Source of the DNA: DAITAZ01 sp036824045
GTDB lineage: Bacteria; Pseudomonadota; Gammaproteobacteria; Burkholderiales; Rhodocyclaceae
Reading direction: 5' to 3'
DNA length: 64,000 bases
Assembly: GCA_036824045.1 (NCBI GenBank)
Contig: DAITAZ010000021.1
Span: 3,789-67,788 of the forward strand
Position numbers and translations under genes: made by a program. The notes under the pieces were generated by a model. The model worked only from the letters and a program-made list of their open reading frames with translations. It searched no databases and had not been told where the DNA came from. Of the stretch, positions 42,099 to 51,698 are shown in pieces (positions within the stretch are counted from its first letter, which is position 1; every line of letters begins with the position of its first letter).

Positions 42099-43781
42099 TC
42101 AAGAGGCCTGGCGCTCATCCTCGTCGCGCAGCGCCCGCCGCAGAATCTTGCCCACGTTCGTTTTGGGCAGTTCCTTGCGAAAAACGATGTGCTTGGGCAA
42201 TTTGTAGCCTGTCAAATAAGCCTTGCAATGCTCCCGCAGCGCCGCCTCCGTCAGCAGTGGATCCTTCGCTACCACGAATACTTTCACCGCTTCACCCGAA
42301 TGCTCATCCCGTACCCCAATGGCCGCCGCCTCCAGCACCCCCGGATGCATCACCACCACTTCCTCCACCTCGTTGGGGTACACGTTGAAGCCAGAGACGA
42401 GGATCATGTCTTTCTTGCGGTCCACGATCCTGACATAGCCCGTGCCGTCCATGACCGCCACATCGCCCGTGCGCAGGAAGCCATCGGGGAAGAAAGCCTT
42501 CCGCGTTTCGTCGGGCCGATTGTAGTAGCCACTCATCACCTGCGGCCCCTGGACGCATAGCTCGCCAGCCTGACCAGGAGCGAGGGCATTCCCGTCGTCA
42601 TCGCGGATTTCCACTTGGGTGGATGGCAGCGGCAAACCTATCGAACCGTTGTACTCGGCCAGATCCAACGGATTGATCGTGACGGCGGGCGACGTCTCCG
42701 TCAGACCATAAGCCTCGATCAACGCTACCCCTGTCACCTGCTTCCATCGAGCCGCAACGGCCCGCTGCACCGCCATCCCTCCACCCAGCGCGATATGCAG
42801 GTGGCTGAAATCCAACCGGGCAAACTCTTCATTGTTGAGCAGCGCGTTGAACAGGGTGTTGACCCCGGTAATGGCTGTGAAGGGGTATTTGCGCAATTCC
42901 TTCACGAACCCCGGGATATCCCGGGGATTCACGATCAGCACGTTTCGCGCGCCAACCTTGAGAAAGGTCAGGCAGTTCGCCGTCAATGCGAAGATGTGGT
43001 ACAGCGGCAGCGCGGTAATGATCGTTTCCGGCTCGTCCTTGAGCAGCACCGGGGACAACCATGCCGACGCCTGCTGCAGGTTGGCCATGATGTTGCGGTG
43101 ACTCAGGACCGCCCCTTTTGCCACGCCCGTGGTCCCGCCCGTGTACTGGAGGAAGGCCGTGTCGTCGAGCCCCACGGGAACACTCACGAACGGATGGGCG
43201 GTGCCTCGCTGCAACGCATCGTTGAACCCGATGGCCGACGGGAGCTGCCAGGCTGGCACCATCTTCTTGACGTGGCGGACAACGAAATTCACCAGCGTTC
43301 CCTTGGGGAAGCCAAGCAGATCGCCCAAGCCCGTCATGATCACGTGCCGGACCTGCGTAGCCGCCAGCACCTGCTGAAGGGTAAAGGCAAAGTTCTCGAC
43401 GATCACGATGGCCTCGGCCCCCGAGTCCTTCAACTGATGCTCTAATTCCCTGGGGGTGTAGAGCGGATTGCAGTTGACCACCGTGTATCCGGCCAGCAGT
43501 GCACCGAAGATTGCCACCGGATACTGCAGAAGGTTGGGCATCATCACTGCCACCCGCGCTCCGCGGGGCAGTTTCAGATCGTTCTGCAGGAACGAACCGA
43601 ACTGTCGGGCTCGCTGTTCCAGTTCGGCATAGGACATGGCCCGGCCCATGCTGATGTAGGCATCCCGCCCGGCGAACTGGCGGCAACTCCGGGTAAATAA
43701 ATCCCCTAGCGAAGAATAGGCTTCCACGTCCACGTCGGCGGGAATACCTTGTGGATAGCTATTCAGCCAAATCCTCTCCAT
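42099..43781 (-). CDS. fadD: Long-chain fatty acid-CoA ligase
   Basis: FadD activates fatty acids to acyl-CoA through an acyl-adenylate. The 560 residues match the proteobacterial FadD length. The AMP-binding P-loop is LQYTGGTTGVAKGA, and the motif YGLTETSP and the hinge GYVRIVDRKKDMILVSGFNVYPNE are present. The catalytic Lys lies in KTNVGKILRRAL near the C-terminus. The start MERIWLNSYPQGIPADVD is the standard FadD N-terminus. No fatty-acid oxidation genes lie nearby. Confidence 0.94.
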   Translation of the reverse strand: MERIWLNSYPQGIPADVDVEAYSSLGDLFTRSCRQFAGRDAYISMGRAMSYAELEQRARQFGSFLQNDLKLPRGARVAVMMPNLLQYPVAIFGALLAGYTVVNCNPLYTPRELEHQLKDSGAEAIVIVENFAFTLQQVLAATQVRHVIMTGLGDLLGFPKGTLVNFVVRHVKKMVPAWQLPSAIGFNDALQRGTAHPFVSVPVGLDDTAFLQYTGGTTGVAKGAVLSHRNIMANLQQASAWLSPVLLKDEPETIITALPLYHIFALTANCLTFLKVGARNVLIVNPRDIPGFVKELRKYPFTAITGVNTLFNALLNNEEFARLDFSHLHIALGGGMAVQRAVAARWKQVTGVALIEAYGLTETSPAVTINPLDLAEYNGSIGLPLPSTQVEIRDDDGNALAPGQAGELCVQGPQVMSGYYNRPDETRKAFFPDGFLRTGDVAVMDGTGYVRIVDRKKDMILVSGFNVYPNEVEEVVVMHPGVLEAAAIGVRDEHSGEAVKVFVVAKDPLLTEAALREHCKAYLTGYKLPKHIVFRKELPKTNVGKILRRALRDEDERQAS

Positions 43782-43872
43782 CTCGTCTCCTCCTGCAGTC
43801 GCTTTTTATAGTGTTCCCCGGCCGACACTGCGCCGGGGGCTCCTTTGACGAGCATAGACCTCAGGAACTGCT

Positions 43873-43893
43873 GGCCGCCCCGCCGGGGCGGCC
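43873..43893 (-). terminator. GC-rich hairpin after the CBS gene
   Basis: GGCCGCCCC (43873-43881) pairs with GGGGCGGCC (43885-43893) around a three-base loop, immediately past the CBS gene stop. No T-run follows, so its role as a terminator is uncertain. Confidence 0.4.
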
Positions 43894-43896
43894 TGG

Positions 43897-44349
43897 TCAG
43901 GTGTTGTCCTCTTCCACCTCCGGCCAGTCGCGAATGTAGTTCTTGAGCATCTTGTTCTCGAAGCTTTGTTCTTCGAGCACCGCCTTGGCCACGTCATGGA
44001 ACGAAACCACACCCAGCAAGGTGGTGTCTTCCATGACCGGGAGATAGCGCTGGTGGTGATCGATCATCAGCCGGCGCAGGCCATCCAACTCCATGTTGGC
44101 CGACGCAGTGAGAGGCTCACGCAGCATTACGTCGGAGATGGTGACCCCCCCCCAACCTGCCCCGTGCTTGTTGACCGCCTTCATCACCTCCCGGAAGGTG
44201 AGCATGCCTACCATCTTGCCGTGCTCCATTACCACCAGGGAGCCCATGTCTTGTTCAGCCATGACAGCAACCCCCGCCGCCAGGAATTGGCTCGGTCCGA
44301 TGGTGTAAAGCACCTTCCCCTTGATTGCGAGAACCTCACTCACCTGCAT
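43897..44349 (-). CDS. Paired CBS-domain protein
   Basis: This 150-residue cytoplasmic protein consists of two CBS repeats (a Bateman module), about 5-65 and 75-132. Landmarks are AEQDMGSLVVMEHGKMVGMLTFREV in the first (core MGSLVVMEHGKMVGM) and HHQRYLPVMEDTTLLGVVSFHDV in the second (core YLPVMEDTTLLGVVS). Such modules bind adenine nucleotides and often sense energy state. No attached enzyme domain is present. It lies 44 bases downstream of addA, but the partner is unknown. Confidence 0.9.
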   Translation of the reverse strand: MQVSEVLAIKGKVLYTIGPSQFLAAGVAVMAEQDMGSLVVMEHGKMVGMLTFREVMKAVNKHGAGWGGVTISDVMLREPLTASANMELDGLRRLMIDHHQRYLPVMEDTTLLGVVSFHDVAKAVLEEQSFENKMLKNYIRDWPEVEEDNT

Positions 44350-44393
44350 TGTTCAAACCCTCCATGTTTTGTTGGGGTGCATCGGAATTCATG

Positions 44394-47300
44394 TTATTCC
44401 ATTGCAGAAGGCGCGAAAAGACCGGATTCTCCCGAATCCGGCTCCGCATTCAATTCCAGCAGTTCCCCTTGGGCAAATACCAGCGCGCACCGCACCACTC
44501 GCCCCGGATACAGTTGGCGGACTGCGGTGCGATAACCCTCCAACTGTCGGCGATAGGCCGCCAGCAGATCGGGGTCCGGCGTACCGGTCTTGTAATCGAG
44601 CACCCACACCGCTTCGGGGAGATCCACCAGACGGTCGATGCGCCCCACGCCGCCGTCTGGCAGTACGAACTCCAGTTCATTTGCGGCGGAGCGATAGCAT
44701 CCGGCATCAAAGAATCGGCGCAAACGGGGCGCCTGGAATAACTGCGCTGCCTGCCGCTGAACCTCTGGCGGGACGGGCGCAGCGAAAGGGTCCCGCCCGG
44801 GTATCTCCGTCAGCCATTCCAGAGTTTGATGCAGCAAAGTGCCGAACCGCTGCCCCTGGCTTGATGGGGCACGCCGCTCGCCCACCGGGGTGGGAGGCAA
44901 GCGCAAAGCGCCGGGGAGCGCCGCCTGCTCCGCGGGACAGGGGGGCTGCTCGGGCAAAGCATGGGGCTGGTCGAGCCACACGCCCTCTGCGCCCCATGCC
45001 TGGGACGCCTTGCCTTGCTCCCCTCCCAGGCCCGAAATGGCACTGACCACCCGGTCGTACCAGCTGGACCGCTCACTACGGCGCGCAGGCTCGATCCCGC
45101 TCAGGAAGAAGTACTGCTTGGCCCGGGTGAGCGCGACGTACAGCAGGTTAAGCTCCTCCCGCTCCCGCGCCTGAGCCTCCGCTTCCAGCAGGTGGGCGCG
45201 CCGCCGGCCGCGCCCCGCGGTATCCGAAAGCAGCGAAAAATGTGCCGGCGAATCCGCCTCGGGAGGCCAGTCCAGGAGCACCCCGTAATTCTCCGGGAGG
45301 CGATGCGTATTGTGGGCATCGATCAACCACACAACCGGCGCCTCAAGCCCTTTTGCCCCGTGAATGGTGAGAATGCGGACCCGCCCCTGCCCGGCCTCCA
45401 GCGCGATCTCGCCCTCATCCGGCGCGTCATCGCCCCCCTGTGCGAACGCGCCCAGTTCGTCCAGAAAACGGGAAAGGCTGGGATAACGCCCAGCATCCGT
45501 CTCCAGGGCCACTGCAAGGAACGCCTCAAGGTTGGCCAACACTCCGGGCCACTGCCCCGCCTGCACGGCAGCGCGGTAGCGCCCCATCACTTCGCCTTCG
45601 CCGTAAATCCGGTCGAGCAGATCATGCACGGGCAACCGCGTGGCCAACTCCCGCCAATAGCCAAGCAGTTTGCCCGCCCGTTGTAGCGCCCCGGACGCAT
45701 CCGGCTGGGTCGAAAGCTCCCGCAAGCGCACCAGCCAACGCCCCGGTCCGGTAGCCGCCAGGGAGAGCAAGTCCTCATCGCCCAAGGAGAAAATCGGGCT
45801 GCGCAGCGCATGAGCCAAGGACAAGGTATCCGTGCGGGACGACAGACAGCGCAGCAGCGCCAGCAAATCCGCCGCCTCCAGCGTCTGCAGCAGCCCTCCC
45901 CTGCTGGCGTTGACATAGGGGATGCCCGCTCCGCGCAGGGCGCGCTCGTACTCCACCAGACGGGTACGGCGGCGCGTAAGGATGAGGATGTCCCCGTAAT
46001 CAGCGGGTCGGTCTGCGCCCCCCTCCCGCACCCGCCAGCGGCTCACCACGTCCTGGATGCCCGCGACGAGTTGCGCTGCCTCCCGCTGCCTGCGCACGTC
46101 TTCCTCCAACACCAGCGGCGTGGTCAGCGGATTGCGCATTGCGGCGGCGGGGCTGGCCAATGCCTCGTCTTCCCCTTTGCCATTCGCGCACAAGGGCCAT
46201 GCTTCCACGCGCCCCGGGACCCCCGCCGCAAACGTGGTTTGCGGCCGGAAGTCCGTAAAAAGGGGCTCCGCGCCAAACAGCTTGTTGAGCACCTCCACCA
46301 CCGCCGGGGCATTTCGCCGGGTGGCATCGGCTGCGAGGGCCACGGCCCCGAAGCGTTCTTCCAGGTAAGTGCGCGCTGCGGAGAAAATCCGAGGCTCCGC
46401 CCGGCGGAAACGGTATATGGACTGCTTGGGGTCTCCTACCAGAAACACCCGGGGCAACGCACCGTCGTCGCCGTAGGCATCGAACCAAGCCCGCAGGATG
46501 CGCCACTGCAAGGGATTTGTGTCCTGGAATTCGTCCAGCAGAACGTGTTTGTAACGCGCGTCCAGCTTGGCCTGCAGGTAAGCCGCTTCGGTTTCGTCGC
46601 GCAACAGCCGGTCTGCGTGCCATTCCAGATCGCCAAAATCCATCAATTGCCGCTGCCGCTTCAGGCGATCCAGGCAATCGAGCAGCCCCTGACCAGCCTT
46701 GATCCCGTGGCAGTTAAAAGCGAACGCGGCCTCTTCGGTCATCGACGCCTTCACTGCCTGCACCGTCTGACCCAGGCGCTCGTGAAGCTGCAGGAAGCGT
46801 TCAGTCCGCGCGCCCAGGCGCCCCTCGAGAGCCTTGGTCCATTTGCGCGACTTCAATTCGCCTTTCTGGGTAAGCAGGGCGGATGCCGCGCTGGACAACC
46901 GCGCATGGGCTGCCATCGCCGCATCCCGCCAGGCCAAGCCCAGCGCATCCCCGGCCCCCACGTCGGTCGCCGTGCCGTTGCAGATCAGCAGTTCAGCAAA
47001 CTCGCACATCTGCTCCCGGACGGCAGGATCGTCGGCAAAGGTCGCCAGCGCCCCGCTCCCCGGCGCCAAGTCAAACACCTCACGCAGGCGCTCCGCGACC
47101 GCCTGCGAGTCGTCTGCCCCCTCCCCCCGCCACGCATGCCATTCCGCCCGGCGTACGACGAACCGGGTCAGCAGATTGCGGGTATTCGCGGCGCCCACCT
47201 CGGCATACAACCACAGCAGGGAAAGCGCCTCGGGAGAATCCGGCGCACGGGCACACTGGCGGGCCAGCATCGCCCAGGCCTCGTCGAGCAGATCGGAATC

Positions 47301-47735
47301 CCGCTCCACCAGCGTGTAACCCGCCAACCCGCTGGAAAGGGGGGCCCCTTGGAGCAGGCGGGCAAACCAGCCATGGAACGTGGTGATCGTGAGCCCCGGC
47401 GAGGCACCCAGCACCCTCTCCAGCAAGCCCCGAGCGGCGGGCAAAGCGGCAACCGCGGCGGTGTGCTCCAGACCGCGCTCCTCCAGAAACGCCCGCGCAC
47501 GGTCATCATCCACGCTCGCCAACAGCCGCAACCAGTCGTCCAACCGCTCTTCGATCTCCCGCGCCGCCTTGCGCGTATAGGTGATCGCCAGAATGGCGCC
47601 CGGCGCCACACCCGCCAAAAGCAGCCTCAGCAATCTGGAAACCAGCAACCACGTCTTGCCGCTGCCCGCGCAAGCCTCCACCACCACGCTAAGTTCGGGC
47701 TCCAAGGCGGTCAGCAAGGAATGACGCCTGTTCAT
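44394..47735 (-). CDS. addA: AddA-like UvrD-family helicase/nuclease
   Basis: This 1113-residue protein is the helicase-nuclease subunit of an AddAB-type double-strand-break resection enzyme. Helicase motifs are visible: Walker A ACAGSGKTW (21-29), motif Ia ITYTRKAA, motif II LLDEFQDTNPLQW, motif III VGDPKQSIYRFR, motif V ILTIHGAKGLE and motif VI LLYVALTRAK. A C-terminal PD-(D/E)xK nuclease shows GRIDRLVDL and VLDYKTG. ATG 47735 overlaps the addB stop as ATGA. A longer in-frame start seven codons earlier is less likely. Confidence 0.9.
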   Translation of the reverse strand: MNRRHSLLTALEPELSVVVEACAGSGKTWLLVSRLLRLLLAGVAPGAILAITYTRKAAREIEERLDDWLRLLASVDDDRARAFLEERGLEHTAAVAALPAARGLLERVLGASPGLTITTFHGWFARLLQGAPLSSGLAGYTLVERDSDLLDEAWAMLARQCARAPDSPEALSLLWLYAEVGAANTRNLLTRFVVRRAEWHAWRGEGADDSQAVAERLREVFDLAPGSGALATFADDPAVREQMCEFAELLICNGTATDVGAGDALGLAWRDAAMAAHARLSSAASALLTQKGELKSRKWTKALEGRLGARTERFLQLHERLGQTVQAVKASMTEEAAFAFNCHGIKAGQGLLDCLDRLKRQRQLMDFGDLEWHADRLLRDETEAAYLQAKLDARYKHVLLDEFQDTNPLQWRILRAWFDAYGDDGALPRVFLVGDPKQSIYRFRRAEPRIFSAARTYLEERFGAVALAADATRRNAPAVVEVLNKLFGAEPLFTDFRPQTTFAAGVPGRVEAWPLCANGKGEDEALASPAAAMRNPLTTPLVLEEDVRRQREAAQLVAGIQDVVSRWRVREGGADRPADYGDILILTRRRTRLVEYERALRGAGIPYVNASRGGLLQTLEAADLLALLRCLSSRTDTLSLAHALRSPIFSLGDEDLLSLAATGPGRWLVRLRELSTQPDASGALQRAGKLLGYWRELATRLPVHDLLDRIYGEGEVMGRYRAAVQAGQWPGVLANLEAFLAVALETDAGRYPSLSRFLDELGAFAQGGDDAPDEGEIALEAGQGRVRILTIHGAKGLEAPVVWLIDAHNTHRLPENYGVLLDWPPEADSPAHFSLLSDTAGRGRRRAHLLEAEAQAREREELNLLYVALTRAKQYFFLSGIEPARRSERSSWYDRVVSAISGLGGEQGKASQAWGAEGVWLDQPHALPEQPPCPAEQAALPGALRLPPTPVGERRAPSSQGQRFGTLLHQTLEWLTEIPGRDPFAAPVPPEVQRQAAQLFQAPRLRRFFDAGCYRSAANELEFVLPDGGVGRIDRLVDLPEAVWVLDYKTGTPDPDLLAAYRRQLEGYRTAVRQLYPGRVVRCALVFAQGELLELNAEPDSGESGLFAPSAME

Positions 47736-50449
47736 GCAGCGTAGGCCCGACGACACAGGCCACCCATCTCACACCAGGCACACCGCGTGTCAGCACCATT
47801 GGCCGGGAAGGAAGCCCCCCCACGCAAGTCGGTGAAGACGCCCGTCAGGCGCCGGAGGTTTCCCGACACGGCGCTCTTCAGATCCTCCAAGGCAACCATC
47901 GCGACCTTCTCGTCATCAAGGGCCACGAACCCGGCTTCAGCCACGGCGTCCCCCATCAACATGCCATAGAAAGGCAGTTGCACGTCTTCCCCCGGGTCCT
48001 TCGCACGTTGTTGCAGGGGGCCCCATCGCTGGGTCTTGTAATCGAGCACCGCCAGTTCTCGCCCCTGCTCCCCGGCACGTCCTTCGATCCGGTCGAGCAC
48101 CCCGTAAACCTTCAGGGAACCCCCATCCTCGAGCGCCAGGCATGTCTCCCTCCGGCTTTCGCGTTCCATCACCTTCCACCCCTCTGCTTCCCGCGTCCGG
48201 GCCCAGGCAACATAAGCGGGCACTCTCTTAAGCCACCGCAACCGCCAGGCGTGATCCAGGAAATTCCGCGCCACGGCTTGGTCAAATACGGCCTCGCTCA
48301 ACGTGGCCAGTGCATCCTGCAGGGCGGGCGTGTCGTGGCCGGCCAGAACCGGGAAACGCTCGTGAAACTGCCGCAGGATTTCATGCACCTGTTCGCCGTA
48401 ATCGCTTTTCTCCATTTCCTCCGCCACGGATTCCTGCTCCCCCAGGCCCAGCACGTAACGGGCGAAATACTGGTATGGGCAGGCCACCAGGCTGGCGTAG
48501 GCACTGGCGGAGATCCGCTCCGGCAGGCGCTCTACCGGGCATGCCGGCGCGCAGGCCGCGCCCACGCCCCCTGCAATGTTCGCGGTAACCTGGGGTTCTG
48601 CGGGCGGCGGCACTTTCAATGTCTGGCCGGTTGCCAAGGTGTAGGCCAGGTCCAGCAGGTCAATCTCAGCCGCGGGCAGATTGGGTTCATCCCCCCTGCG
48701 GGTCTGCCAGGTCACCACCACCTCGCCCGCACACCCCAGCATCAGCGCCAAGTCATCCCGCAAGCGGGCGACAGCCTGGTCCCGCCCCGGCAATCCCAGC
48801 TCCCTGCGCACAGACTCGCCAAAAAACAAGGCTGGCGCTTCGGGGGGCCGCAAAGACTCCCGATCGGCACCGACGACAACAACGGCGTCAAAGCTGCGCA
48901 TGCGCATCGCAGCAAGATGCGTCAACCTCACCGGGCTGGCCACCGCGGGATCCCGGAACATCTCCGCCTCGAACAAGCGATCCAGCCACTCTCGCCACAC
49001 ATCCACCGGCACCGCGGTGGAATCATCCGCAAGCTCCAGCAACTGGGTTTGCAGCAAAGTCAGCAACTGCAGGCCGGCCGCATCGGCCTCCAGCGCGGCA
49101 TCCGCCCCAAGATCCTTCAGCGTCGCCATCAGGGACTGCAGCCATTGCCCAATGCTTCGCGCGCCACCGGTCATCCGGTTGCGCGCGCGCTCCAGTTGCC
49201 CCAGCAATGCCTCAGCCTCCGGGTTGGAGGACGACAAAGCGGCCAGTCCGGCACGCATGCTCCCGATCCCACCCGCCATTCCTAGCTGGGGCAGGACCGT
49301 TTCCAGTTGGCCCACTGCGCGGTTTTTCTCCTCGCGCGATCGCTGTGCGAACACGAACGGGGACTTGAGCAGATCCAGGAGCGCCCTGTGATGACCGTCG
49401 GTTGCTACAACTTCGAGCCAGGCATCGATCAACGCCGCGGCGCGCGTCGTGGATAGTTTCCAGCCGGTTTCATCCTGCAACAGCACATCCGAGCGCTCCA
49501 GCAAGGCGCGCGCCCGTCGGGCAGCGAGGCGATCGGCCGCTACCAGCGCGATGTTGCGTCGGCCCGCCGCCAGCCAGTTGCGGATCACCAGACTCACCGC
49601 CCAGGCTTGACGCTCGAGATTCTCGCAGGGCATTAACTGCACGCGGCCGCCGACCTCGGTCAGATTCAGCGGCACGCTGGCTGCCGCCCGCGCCAGCAGG
49701 TGCCCAGCCCCCCCCTCCGCAGGCCACGCGAGATTTGCCAGGCGCACGGCTGCATGCTCCGCCAAGCGGCGATCGGGCAAATAAAGGGTCACGGCCTGAC
49801 GATCGGCATAGGCCTTCACGAAAGCAAGCTCCCGCGGAGCAAGCTCGCCCTCCCAGATCATGTGGAGCGGCTTGTCGGCTTCGGCGGCCAGCCTGGCCAG
49901 CGCCAGCGCCCTGGCTGCGCTACGCGACAACCCTTCTTGAGCATCCGCCCGCCACAACGCGTGAATGAGGCTTGCCTCGAACCTCAACGGCCCGCAACTG
50001 CGTAGTGCATAGGCGGCCTCCAGGCGGTCAGACAACTCTGCCTCACTAGGGGGCAGCCCTAAGCCCAGCTCGGTCAGCTCATCGAACAGCGCCACCAACT
50101 CTGCGGCAACCGCCCAGAGGTCGGCACCATCAAGCCAGCGGCGAGCCTTCAGTGCATGGAAAAGGTCAACCTGCCGGCGGTTGTCCGATCTGCAAACAAC
50201 CCCGGACAACCGGCTTTCCGCCCACTCCCTCAGGGTAACGATACGCGGAAGGATAAGTGCTCGACCGGCAGCCTGACCCAGGGCGGCACGCACCTCGGGG
50301 CCCATCGCCAGGCTGGGTACAACCAAGACGACGCCCGAAAGATCCGGCAGATCACGAGCGTATTGTTCAATCATCGCCCGGGCGATCCTGGGCACCATCT
50401 CGCGATCTGGCGCAAGGCGGACTATTTTGAAGGCGTCGTCACTGGACAT
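47732..50449 (-). CDS. addB: AddB-like nuclease/inactivated helicase subunit
   Basis: This 905-residue protein is the partner of AddA. It lacks a working Walker A motif, as expected for AddB. The C-terminal PD-(D/E)xK nuclease shows YGVLDRIEG and LAVLDYKTQRWG. An iron-sulfur-type cysteine set (C in VACPYQYFARYVL, then CAWCEMGGLC at the extreme C-terminus) staples the nuclease domain as in AddB and RecB-like Fe-S nucleases. It is translationally coupled to addA by a four-base overlap. No recB, recC or recD homologue lies in the window. Confidence 0.85.
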   Translation of the reverse strand: MSSDDAFKIVRLAPDREMVPRIARAMIEQYARDLPDLSGVVLVVPSLAMGPEVRAALGQAAGRALILPRIVTLREWAESRLSGVVCRSDNRRQVDLFHALKARRWLDGADLWAVAAELVALFDELTELGLGLPPSEAELSDRLEAAYALRSCGPLRFEASLIHALWRADAQEGLSRSAARALALARLAAEADKPLHMIWEGELAPRELAFVKAYADRQAVTLYLPDRRLAEHAAVRLANLAWPAEGGAGHLLARAAASVPLNLTEVGGRVQLMPCENLERQAWAVSLVIRNWLAAGRRNIALVAADRLAARRARALLERSDVLLQDETGWKLSTTRAAALIDAWLEVVATDGHHRALLDLLKSPFVFAQRSREEKNRAVGQLETVLPQLGMAGGIGSMRAGLAALSSSNPEAEALLGQLERARNRMTGGARSIGQWLQSLMATLKDLGADAALEADAAGLQLLTLLQTQLLELADDSTAVPVDVWREWLDRLFEAEMFRDPAVASPVRLTHLAAMRMRSFDAVVVVGADRESLRPPEAPALFFGESVRRELGLPGRDQAVARLRDDLALMLGCAGEVVVTWQTRRGDEPNLPAAEIDLLDLAYTLATGQTLKVPPPAEPQVTANIAGGVGAACAPACPVERLPERISASAYASLVACPYQYFARYVLGLGEQESVAEEMEKSDYGEQVHEILRQFHERFPVLAGHDTPALQDALATLSEAVFDQAVARNFLDHAWRLRWLKRVPAYVAWARTREAEGWKVMERESRRETCLALEDGGSLKVYGVLDRIEGRAGEQGRELAVLDYKTQRWGPLQQRAKDPGEDVQLPFYGMLMGDAVAEAGFVALDDEKVAMVALEDLKSAVSGNLRRLTGVFTDLRGGASFPANGADTRCAWCEMGGLCRRAYAA

Positions 50450-50513
50450 GGAAAGGCGCGCTCCTGCACGGGCAACTGAATCTCCGGAGCAGTTGCCGGC
50501 AGGTCAGGGTAAG

Positions 50514-50837
50514 TCAGCGTTCCAGTTTGTCGAACTTGTCTGCGACCTTGGCCCACGCATCCGCATCGGGCAACGGATCCTTACGCTCGACAATCACTTT
50601 CCACTTGGCCGCCAGTTCGGCATTGAGTGCAATGAAATGCTGCTGCTCCGTAGGCACGTCATCTTCCGCCATGATGGCCCCCACAGGGCACTCAGCCACA
50701 CACAGCGTGCAATCAATACACTCCTCGGGATCAATCACAAGGAAATTCGGCCCTTCGTGAAAGCAGTCCACCGGACAAACATCCACGCAATCCGTGTATT
50801 TGCACTTGATACAGGGTTCTGTGACCACATAGGCCAT
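50514..50837 (-). CDS. fdxA: 7Fe ferredoxin
   Basis: FdxA is a small electron carrier with one [3Fe-4S] and one [4Fe-4S] cluster. The 107 residues begin MAYVVTEPCIKCKYTDCVDV; the first set is C9, C12-region, C17 with CPVDCF, and the second is CIDCTLCVAECPVGA. The long C-terminal extension with QQHFIALNAELAAKW is characteristic of the FdxA/Azotobacter type. GGAGGATC precedes ATG 50837. The gene is divergent from trxA, and an inverted repeat surrounds its -10 region. Confidence 0.93.
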   Translation of the reverse strand: MAYVVTEPCIKCKYTDCVDVCPVDCFHEGPNFLVIDPEECIDCTLCVAECPVGAIMAEDDVPTEQQHFIALNAELAAKWKVIVERKDPLPDADAWAKVADKFDKLER

Positions 50838-50889
50838 GAAGGATCCTCCAGCAAAGGGTTCTGCACACGCGGCCCACGCCCGCCCACGG

Positions 50890-50915
50890 GGCACGGACTA
50901 TAGCTTACCCGTGCC
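50890..50915 (-). promoter_or_regulatory. Inverted repeat around the fdxA -10 box
   Basis: GGCACGG (50890-50896) and CCGTGCC (50909-50915) flank TATAGT (minus strand, 50902-50897). The placement suggests an operator or a 5' hairpin of the fdxA transcript. Confidence 0.4.
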
Positions 50916-51123
50916 ATGGCACACATGGAGGGCAGCGGGCTGTTTTCCGTGCATGTCCCACACATTTGACCCGGCAATTTCCACAGACCAGTTTTTTTTC
51001 GCTAAGATTTCTTCAGTAGACAGTAGCCGTTTCATGGCTGCGTACCGGGTTTGCCCTCAGCAACTGTTCCTGCCGTGGGGCTGCAGACATTCAACAATAC
51101 TCTCTGACACGTTGCGAGGAGTC

Positions 51124-51450
51124 ATGAGCGAACATATTCACCACGTTACTGACGACAATTTCGAAGCGGAGGTGCTGCAGTCGCAGACTCCGGTGCTGGT
51201 AGATTACTGGGCCGAGTGGTGCGGCCCGTGCAAGATGATCGCCCCCATTCTGGACGAGGTGGCACAGGATTACGCGGGACGCCTGAAAGTCGCCAAACTC
51301 AACATCGACGACAACCCGACCACCCCGGGCAAGTTCGGTATTCGGGGCATCCCTACCCTGATGTTGTTCAAGGGCGGAAACGTGGAAGCCACCAAAGTCG
51401 GCGCACTGTCGAAATCCCAGCTCACCGCCTTCATTGACAATAATCTCTGA
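51124..51450 (+). CDS. trxA: Thioredoxin 1
   Basis: TrxA is the general cytosolic protein-disulfide reductase. The 108 residues match E. coli TrxA in length. The active site WAEWCGPCKM and the cis-proline segment GIRGIPTLMLFKGG are present. GAGGAG lies upstream of ATG 51124. The open frame runs upstream to 50836, but nothing there resembles thioredoxin. A terminator separates it from rho, with the trxA-rho order kept as in E. coli. Confidence 0.97.
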   Translation: MSEHIHHVTDDNFEAEVLQSQTPVLVDYWAEWCGPCKMIAPILDEVAQDYAGRLKVAKLNIDDNPTTPGKFGIRGIPTLMLFKGGNVEATKVGALSKSQLTAFIDNNL

Positions 51451-51464
51451 GCCTATTACATTTC

Positions 51465-51503
51465 CCCCGCGCCTGTGATCAGATTTCCAGGCGCGGGGTC
51501 TTT
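51465..51503 (+). terminator. Terminator after trxA
   Basis: CCCCGCGCCTG (51465-51475) pairs with CAGGCGCGGGG (51488-51498), an 11-bp stem followed by TCTTT. It lies 14 bases past the trxA stop. Confidence 0.88.
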
Positions 51504-51665
51504 AGTCGGCAAATCGTTAGTCGGCCAGTCTTCTGGTTGTTGAGTAGTTTGTCGCATCCCGGCACGCATTGGGCCCGGCCACCGTCAGCAACGTGGAAAT
51601 AGGCGCTCTTCCGCCATTTTCCCGATTCGATTCTCCGCGCTGAATTCGTTTTAATCTGGCGTTTT

Positions 51666-51698
51666 CACGCCCACTTTCCTCCCTTCTTATATCCCGCT
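51666..51698 (+). promoter_or_regulatory. C-rich, G-poor tract before rho
   Basis: The 33 bases before the rho ATG hold about 16 C and 2 G and no Shine-Dalgarno sequence. Such a tract could be a Rho-binding (rut-like) site for self-regulation. Confidence 0.35.

Noticed and set aside
45810..47744. 644-codon open frame on the plus strand.
   Set aside because: It is antisense to addA, whose helicase motifs are intact; the product has a Gln/Arg/Pro-rich shadow composition.
50966..51008. TTGACC and TAAGAT as a promoter pair for trxA.
   Set aside because: They are 31 bases apart, far from the 16-18 required.
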